NCBI GenBank assembly: GCA_965223835.1
Contig: CBDCXQ010000001.1
Coordinates: forward strand, 4,774,001 to 4,838,000
Length of the DNA: 64,000 bases
Direction: 5' to 3'
Source of the DNA: CAVYXZ01 sp965223835
GTDB lineage: Bacteria > Chloroflexota > Anaerolineae > Aggregatilineales > Phototrophicaceae
Shown one piece after another: positions 59,634 through 64,000 of this stretch. The position numbers and the translations under genes are program-made. The stretch's first letter is position 1. Every line of letters begins with the position of its first letter. The notes below the pieces were generated by a model. The model was not told where the DNA came from. It searched no databases and saw only the letters and a program-made list of their open reading frames with translations.

Positions 59634-60824
59634 TTAAATCGACTGCATTAATGCCAATGCCTCATCACCAAGATCAAACAGTATATTGTGCATTTGCGAC
59701 CATTGTTCCTCAATATCATTCATCGGATGACCAACTATTGTTTCAACGACATCGCTTCCAACTTCTTTGAGATCTTCCATCCATGCACATGTTCCCGCTA
59801 TGCCGATAAACAATCCCGCAATTGCAGCATATCCAAAACGCACGAAAGCAACATCGCCTTGCCATCCAACATCACGCAAGCCTGCACAGTAGCCTTCAAA
59901 GACAGCCGTGTCGAGTTCATGTGCCTTCCTTCCATCAACCTCCATAAACCGAAGACTTCCAACCAGTGTAACCGCTACCTCCGCTCCCAACTTGCCATGA
60001 CCAAGCATAGACCAGTCAAGAGCGACAGTTTCCTTCGTGCCGTCTTCGCGCACTCTAAGCATCAGATTTCGGCGAAAAGCATCCCGATGACAGAAGCAAT
60101 CTGGTAGCTGATCGATTTTTGCCAATAAAGTGTGTCGATTTTCCCATAAATTTGTTATGCGTTTGATATTTTTTTCAGTAAATATCGCCCTTCCAAGCGG
60201 CAATTTTGAGTATTCAGTCAGTTTATCAGGTGATGCACAATGCCTTTCCAACCATCGACGAACTTGCCATGGAAACAGCCACAAATATTGTGGAAGGCGA
60301 TACCTGGTTAGATATGCCCCGTTGAATTGACCTAAATGGCGTGCTATCAATCGGTAATCTTCCATCGTCCAAATTGGACGAGCTTCTTGAATATCCTCAA
60401 GCCAAAGGTAAATCAACCCATTGTCTGTTTCTTGGATGCGATAACAATGTGCCGCAATAACGTTACCAGGTAGTTCGTCCAATATCCCGGACTGATAAGC
60501 CATCATCTCGCGCTTCCAATAGCTCCAATGACTTGGCTCGTTTTGAGTATCATCATCAGACGCCCGAAAGCCCTTCACAACCACAGACCACGATAACACA
60601 TCTCTATCATTCCGTGCTGTTCCTGCTATGCGATTGACACCGATACCTGTCCCGACATGTTCTGCTGCACCACCACTCAGCGATTGGATTGACCATGTAA
60701 GGAGTTTGACGTTTGACTGATTGAGTATCTTGCAAACAACCTGTTCTAAATCAGCCTTTGTGACAGAATGAGGCAATTGATAAATACGGTTTGTCATGGA
60801 GATGAATCCAACAATAGACTTCAT
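59634..60824 (-). CDS. Aminoglycoside-phosphotransferase-like kinase
   Basis: The protein is up to 396 aa (ATG 60824; ATG 60797 is equally possible and neither has a clear ribosome site). The APH/choline-kinase fold is indicated by the catalytic loop FCHRDAFRRNLML (H-x-D-x-x-x-x-N) and the metal-binding aspartate in VALDWSMLGHG. The substrate could be a small molecule or an alcohol; this is not evidence for drug resistance. It stands alone at the edge of transposase debris. Confidence 0.8.
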   Translation of the reverse strand: MKSIVGFISMTNRIYQLPHSVTKADLEQVVCKILNQSNVKLLTWSIQSLSGGAAEHVGTGIGVNRIAGTARNDRDVLSWSVVVKGFRASDDDTQNEPSHWSYWKREMMAYQSGILDELPGNVIAAHCYRIQETDNGLIYLWLEDIQEARPIWTMEDYRLIARHLGQFNGAYLTRYRLPQYLWLFPWQVRRWLERHCASPDKLTEYSKLPLGRAIFTEKNIKRITNLWENRHTLLAKIDQLPDCFCHRDAFRRNLMLRVREDGTKETVALDWSMLGHGKLGAEVAVTLVGSLRFMEVDGRKAHELDTAVFEGYCAGLRDVGWQGDVAFVRFGYAAIAGLFIGIAGTCAWMEDLKEVGSDVVETIVGHPMNDIEEQWSQMHNILFDLGDEALALMQSI

Positions 60825-60909
60825 TTAACGTGCGTAATGGCTAATGTGGGACAACTTTCAAAGAAAGGGGATCCTGTTCGTAGCCAAATTCAAAAAAGAG
60901 GTTCCCCTC

Positions 60910-60978
60910 ATGAGTTGACTGGAACCGTTCTGTCATGTCGATGATCTATGTCAAGCCTTTAAAACGCACTGGCAGTGA
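60910..60978 (+). pseudogene. Remnant of a DDE (IS4-like) transposase N-terminus
   Basis: Reading from ATG 60910 gives MS-stop-LEPFCHVDDLCQAFKTHWQ-stop. The pattern L-x-x-F-C-x-V-D-D-x-C-x-x-F is typical of the start of IS4-like transposases. Two stops and the absence of the rest show it is dead. The surrounding gene-free DNA (60825-61109) holds nothing else recognised. Confidence 0.6.
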
Positions 60979-61181
60979 GAACTGGTGAAGTAAACAGCGC
61001 CAGCGCAATCCGGAAAACTTTATATTCGCTCTAATCACGGGTTGGATTGCTTACTGTGCTTGGAGTCATCGCGTAACCATTACTCACGTTATTGTAGCAT
61101 AATAAACTAGTAGACGACCACGTGAAAGTAGACGCATAACAAGAAATGGGGCATAGTCGGAAAAAAGGAGCGTACCAGAAC

Positions 61182-61613
61182 ATGCCCAAGAAGATCTACC
61201 ATGTAAGGCTGACAGCGGACGAACAAGCATATCTGCAAGGTCTCATTCGCAAAGGTAAAGAGTCAACACGCAAGCTGACCCGCGTCCGTATTTTGTTGTT
61301 AGCCCATGCAGGCCAAAAAGATCATGAAATCATGGCGAGTTTGCAAACGACCCGTTCCACTGTGGAACGCACCCGTAAGAAGTTCATTGATGGCGGTGTC
61401 GATTGGGCCATCAATGAAAAGCCCCGTCCAGGTGGTAAATTCAAGCTGGATGAGAAGGCTGAAGCAACGTTGATCGCCCTGGCGTGTAGCGATGCCCCCG
61501 ATGGTCGGGCCGAGTGGACGATGCAATTGTTGGCTGACAAACTGGTCGAATTAGGCATGGTTGACAGCATTTCAGACGAAACGGTGCGCCGCTATCTGAA
61601 AAAAACACACTGA
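61182..61613 (+). CDS. IS630 transposase, frame A
   Basis: The ORF encodes 143 aa from ATG 61182 (an ATG at 61146 is in frame). It holds the N-terminal HTH region: YHVRLTADEQAYLQGLIRKG, LTRVRILLLAHAGQKDHEI and DWAINEKPRPGGKFKLDEKA. It ends with LKKTH just past an A7 run at 61599-61605. The continuation is in the -1 frame, giving LKKNTLKPWQKAQWCIP, which restores the usual family sequence. So frame A and frame B make one product by frameshift. Confidence 0.88.
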   Translation: MPKKIYHVRLTADEQAYLQGLIRKGKESTRKLTRVRILLLAHAGQKDHEIMASLQTTRSTVERTRKKFIDGGVDWAINEKPRPGGKFKLDEKAEATLIALACSDAPDGRAEWTMQLLADKLVELGMVDSISDETVRRYLKKTH

Positions 61614-62290
61614 AGCCCTGGCAGAAAGCCCAATGGTGCATTCCCAAAGTGGATTATGAATTTGTGGCCCGAATGGAGGACATTCTTGATCTGTATGCTG
61701 AGGCACACGACCCCTATTATCCGGTCATCTGTTTCGATGAACAGCCCATGCAACTGATTGACCATGTTCAACAACCGCTGCCAGCCCAACCCGGACGACC
61801 CGCACGCTACGATTACCATTACAAGCGACGGGGCACCTGTAACCTGTTCATCTGTTTTGCGCCCCGACTGGCATGGCGTCATCTTCAGATTACCCAACGC
61901 CGAACCATCACCGACTTTGCCCACCAGATGAGGTGGTTGGTCGATGAAGCCTTTCCCGAAGCACTCCGGCTCCGCATTGTGCTTGACAACCTCAATACCC
62001 ACAAGATTGCCAGTCTGTACAAAACCTTTCCGCCTGACGAAGCTCGCCGTATTGCTCGCAAACTTGAGTTTCATTTCACGCCCGTTCATGGCAGTTGGCT
62101 CAACATGGCTGAAATTGAACTGGCGGTGCTGTCCAAGCAGTGTCTCAATCGCCGTATTCCGACACTTGCGAAGCTGCGGCACCAACTCTCTATGTGGCAG
62201 GCTGAACGCAACACCAACAAGCATACTGTCCAATGGCTTTTCACTTGTCAGAAAGCACGCCAAACTATGGCCCGATTATATCCGTCTTAA
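61604..62290 (+). CDS. IS630 transposase, frame B (DDE catalytic part, -1 frame)
   Basis: After the -1 shift the frame runs FVARMEDILDLYAE, CFDEQPMQLI (first catalytic Asp), VLDNLNTHK (second Asp), and GSWLNMAEIELAVLSKQ (catalytic Glu). The DDE triad is complete and the frame is open to 62290, so the element is probably active. On its own the frame has no ribosome site, supporting production through frameshifting. Confidence 0.88.
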   Translation, partial: NTLKPWQKAQWCIPKVDYEFVARMEDILDLYAEAHDPYYPVICFDEQPMQLIDHVQQPLPAQPGRPARYDYHYKRRGTCNLFICFAPRLAWRHLQITQRRTITDFAHQMRWLVDEAFPEALRLRIVLDNLNTHKIASLYKTFPPDEARRIARKLEFHFTPVHGSWLNMAEIELAVLSKQCLNRRIPTLAKLRHQLSMWQAERNTNKHTVQWLFTCQKARQTMARLYPS

Positions 62291-62307
62291 TCCATATGCT
62301 GGTCTAC

Positions 62308-62472
62308 TAGGGGATTATCCCCTAATTGCACGTATATAGGGATAACTGTTGAGGGAATAATCGCCATTAATTACCCATTCTTCCTGGACCCCAAGTGAAT
62401 GGATAATCCCCTTTTTCCATGAACGAGCCTCATTGATACTGACTGTTGGTGCTATATGATCGCCTATAATTT
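62308..62472. other. Gene-free flank with inverted GGGGATTAT repeats
   Basis: A 13-base palindrome GGGGATTATCCCC lies at 62310-62322 directly after the IS630 target site, and ATAATCCCC recurs at 62403-62411. Together they form an inverted pair about 100 bp apart, like the ends of a small mobile repeat. No gene is seen. Confidence 0.45.
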
Positions 62473-62607
62473 CTATTGGAGGATGGGTTGCTCAATAAAT
62501 TCCACACCTGAGAAATCTTCCAATAACTGTTGATACTGTTTTCGCGCCTGCACTTTCCAATATTTCTTACTGGCCTCTGCCAGACGTTGTTCCAGTTCTT
62601 CATTCAT
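62473..62607 (-). CDS. Possible small 44-aa helical protein
   Basis: A minus-strand ORF reads MNEELEQRLAEASKKYWKV and continues to VEFIEQPILQ. The strongly helical, charged composition looks protein-like. No strong ribosome site is visible. It lies between the IS630 element and typA. Could be a remnant of an antitoxin-like or leader protein; no family recognised. Confidence 0.35.
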   Translation of the reverse strand: MNEELEQRLAEASKKYWKVQARKQYQQLLEDFSGVEFIEQPILQ

Positions 62608-62770
62608 CTTTGCTTGATTTCAGGGTTTGCTAACAACAATAGTATACTACATCAAATCTTAATCGACTCCATCTACCACCTTTAGGCCATACTCTGCTAC
62701 AATAAGTTCGAAAGGGCGCGCATCTCTGCCGCGTCTCTTTTTATGCCAATCAGTCAACAGGAAATGCAAC

Positions 62771-64000
62771 GTGCTGCAACGCGACGATATTCGAAACATC
62801 GCCATCATCGCTCATGTCGATCATGGTAAAACCACCCTGGTCGATGGGATGCTCAAACAGGCCAAAGTCTTCCGCGAGAATCAACAGACCGAGGAGCGCA
62901 TCCTCGATTCTAACGATCTCGAACGCGAACGCGGGATCACCATTCTGGCGAAGAACACCGCCGTCACCTACAACGACGTCAAGATCAACATCGTCGATAC
63001 CCCCGGCCATGCCGATTTCGGCGGTGAAGTCGAGCGCGTGCTCAACATGGTTGATGGTGCCCTCCTGCTGATTGATGCCGTTGAAGGCCCCATGCCGCAA
63101 ACGCGCTTTGTCCTGCGCAAGGCGCTGTCACTGGGCCTGCGCATCATCGTCGTCATCAACAAAGTGGACCGGCCTCATGCCCGCCCGGAAGCCGCCCTCA
63201 ACGAGACGTTTGACTTATTCGTCGAACTCGGCGCATCCGATGAGCAGGCCGATTTCCCGGTGGTCTATGCCATCGGCCTCAGCGCCCAGGCCGGTTATGA
63301 AGCGGATGCGTTAACACCCAATCTGGCCCCGCTGTTCGAGACCATCATCAACGAAGTCGCACCGCCACAGGTCGATCCCGCTGCGCCGCCGCAATTGCTG
63401 GTGACAACGCTGGAATATGACAACTACAAGGGTCAGATCGGCGTCGGAAGGTTGCAATCCGGTACGCTAAAACGTGGGATGCCCGTCGCCCGCATCACCC
63501 CGCAGGGCGACAAATTAACCGGACGGCTGGAATACCTGTTCACGTTTCACAACCTGGAACGCCAGGAAGTCGATTCAGTGGCCGCCGGGGAGATCGTGGC
63601 CTTCGCCGGCTTCGATCAAATCAATATCAGCGACACCATCGCCGACCCCAGCGTTGATGTGGGCCTGCCGCCCATCAGCGTCGAAGAACCCACCGTCCGC
63701 ATGACCTTTGGCGTGAATACCTCGCCGTTTGCCGGGCGCGAGGGCAAAACCGGCTGGGGCACGTCGCGGCGACTGCGCGAACGCCTGTACAACGAGACTC
63801 GCAGCAACGTTGCCCTGCGCGTACAGGATGGCGAAACGGCAGATCGCTTTATCGTCAGCGGGCGCGGTGAACTGCATCTCGGCATTCTCATCGAGAACAT
63901 GCGCCGCGAAGGCTACGAATTCGACGTGAGCAAGCCCGAAGTCATCTTCCGTGACGACCCCGAAACCGGCGAAATGTTGGAACCGGTCGAAGAAGTCCAT
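62771..64000 (+). CDS. typA: TypA/BipA translational GTPase, 3'-truncated by the window edge
   Basis: The visible part is 410 aa from GTG 62771, preceded by AGGAAA. The GTPase motifs are complete: G1 AHVDHGKTTL, G2 RERGITI, G3 DTPGHADF, G4 NKVDRP, and the G5 region near IGLSAQAG. Domain 2 follows, and the start of domain III appears as RFIVSGRGELHLGIL. TypA/BipA associates with ribosomes and is conserved in housekeeping and stress roles. The neighbourhood is mobile-element debris, so no operon is inferred. Confidence 0.95.
   Translation, partial: MLQRDDIRNIAIIAHVDHGKTTLVDGMLKQAKVFRENQQTEERILDSNDLERERGITILAKNTAVTYNDVKINIVDTPGHADFGGEVERVLNMVDGALLLIDAVEGPMPQTRFVLRKALSLGLRIIVVINKVDRPHARPEAALNETFDLFVELGASDEQADFPVVYAIGLSAQAGYEADALTPNLAPLFETIINEVAPPQVDPAAPPQLLVTTLEYDNYKGQIGVGRLQSGTLKRGMPVARITPQGDKLTGRLEYLFTFHNLERQEVDSVAAGEIVAFAGFDQINISDTIADPSVDVGLPPISVEEPTVRMTFGVNTSPFAGREGKTGWGTSRRLRERLYNETRSNVALRVQDGETADRFIVSGRGELHLGILIENMRREGYEFDVSKPEVIFRDDPETGEMLEPVEEVH

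Larger units (their letters stand above)
61110..62307 (+). mobile_element. IS630-family insertion sequence, apparently complete
   Basis: The element is about 1.2 kb. It is flanked by TA (61108-61109 and 62308-62309), the target duplicated by this family. The ends are inverted: GTAGAC begins the left end and GTCTAC ends the right end. Two overlapping frames encode the transposase across a run of seven A. It is inserted next to older transposase debris and a palindromic flank. Confidence 0.85.

Noticed and set aside
59634..60824. Aminoglycoside resistance gene
   Set aside because: It has the APH kinase fold, but the fold is shared with many metabolic kinases and no resistance-specific context exists.
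1..64000. CRISPR array, tRNA or rRNA genes
   Set aside because: No regularly spaced repeats of CRISPR type, no cloverleaf-like sequence with T-loop signature and no rRNA-like sequence were noticed on reading; this was by eye, so a tRNA search could still find a weak one.

Overview
The window reads as a chromosomal segment of a free-living bacterium, most likely a member of Chloroflexota (Anaerolineae-like). This is an inference from the mix of very large STAND/TPR regulators, LuxR-type HTH fusions, LysM and cohesin-type secreted proteins, PAS kinases, PMT-type glycosyltransferases and a lysine 2,3-aminomutase. No rRNA or tRNA gene was found to settle the taxonomy. Base composition is fairly even (moderately GC-rich), except for an AT-rich restriction-like nuclease at 18771-19865. 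No CRISPR array was seen.

Layout. 1-11.8 kb: the 3' part of a PAS histidine kinase, a LysM lipoprotein, a giant DUF4062-STAND protein, two ABC transporter parts, a PhyH oxygenase divergent from an AraC regulator, a GT2 mannosyltransferase, an RfaE2-type nucleotidyltransferase and an FHA-REC-FHA regulator. 12.0-15.0 kb (minus): four phage-tail-like genes. 15.0-18.7 kb: a TetR-linked operon with an inverted-repeat operator, PPK2 and a small secreted protein. 18.8-21 kb (minus): an HSDR_N-like nuclease and a phage head-tail connector. 21-24.8 kb: a DinB/SCP2-like gene and an operon of ECF sigma factor, two paralogous about 70-aa proteins and a pentapeptide-repeat protein. 24.8-31 kb (minus): a serine hydrolase and two PMT-type glycosyltransferases, one carrying an in-frame palindromic repeat. 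31-38.3 kb: a DUF3352 protein, KamA behind a terminator-like leader hairpin, a response regulator, an ATP-grasp ligase, a back-to-back pair of nucleoside-deoxyribosyltransferase-like proteins and a degenerate site-2 protease. 38.3-46.8 kb (mostly minus): a capsid pseudogene fragment, a cohesin-like secreted protein, a protease-capsid fusion, three small accessory genes and a phage portal, with a LuxR-hydrolase fusion on plus. 46.9-60.8 kb: a large PAS/GAF kinase coupled to a DUF1917 protein, a class IV aminotransferase, a LuxR-STAND regulator, an MBL hydrolase, DinB, and F420-type and AhpD-like redox genes. 60.9-64 kb: transposase debris, an intact IS630 element and the start of typA.

Main observation. 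HK97-type virion genes (portal, protease-capsid, connector, tail proteins) all lie on the minus strand. They keep the canonical phage order over about 35 kb but are separated by unrelated cellular genes. The portal, capsid and connector frames are intact, while a second capsid copy survives only as a frameshifted 3' fragment. No terminase, tape measure, integrase or lysis gene is visible. Either an old prophage has been opened up by insertions, or this is a domesticated, dispersed particle system resembling a gene transfer agent. The sequence alone cannot separate the two.

Other candidate conflict or signalling genes are the DUF4062-STAND protein, the HSDR_N-like nuclease, and the active/inactive-looking deoxyribosyltransferase-like pair, which has its own near-consensus promoter.
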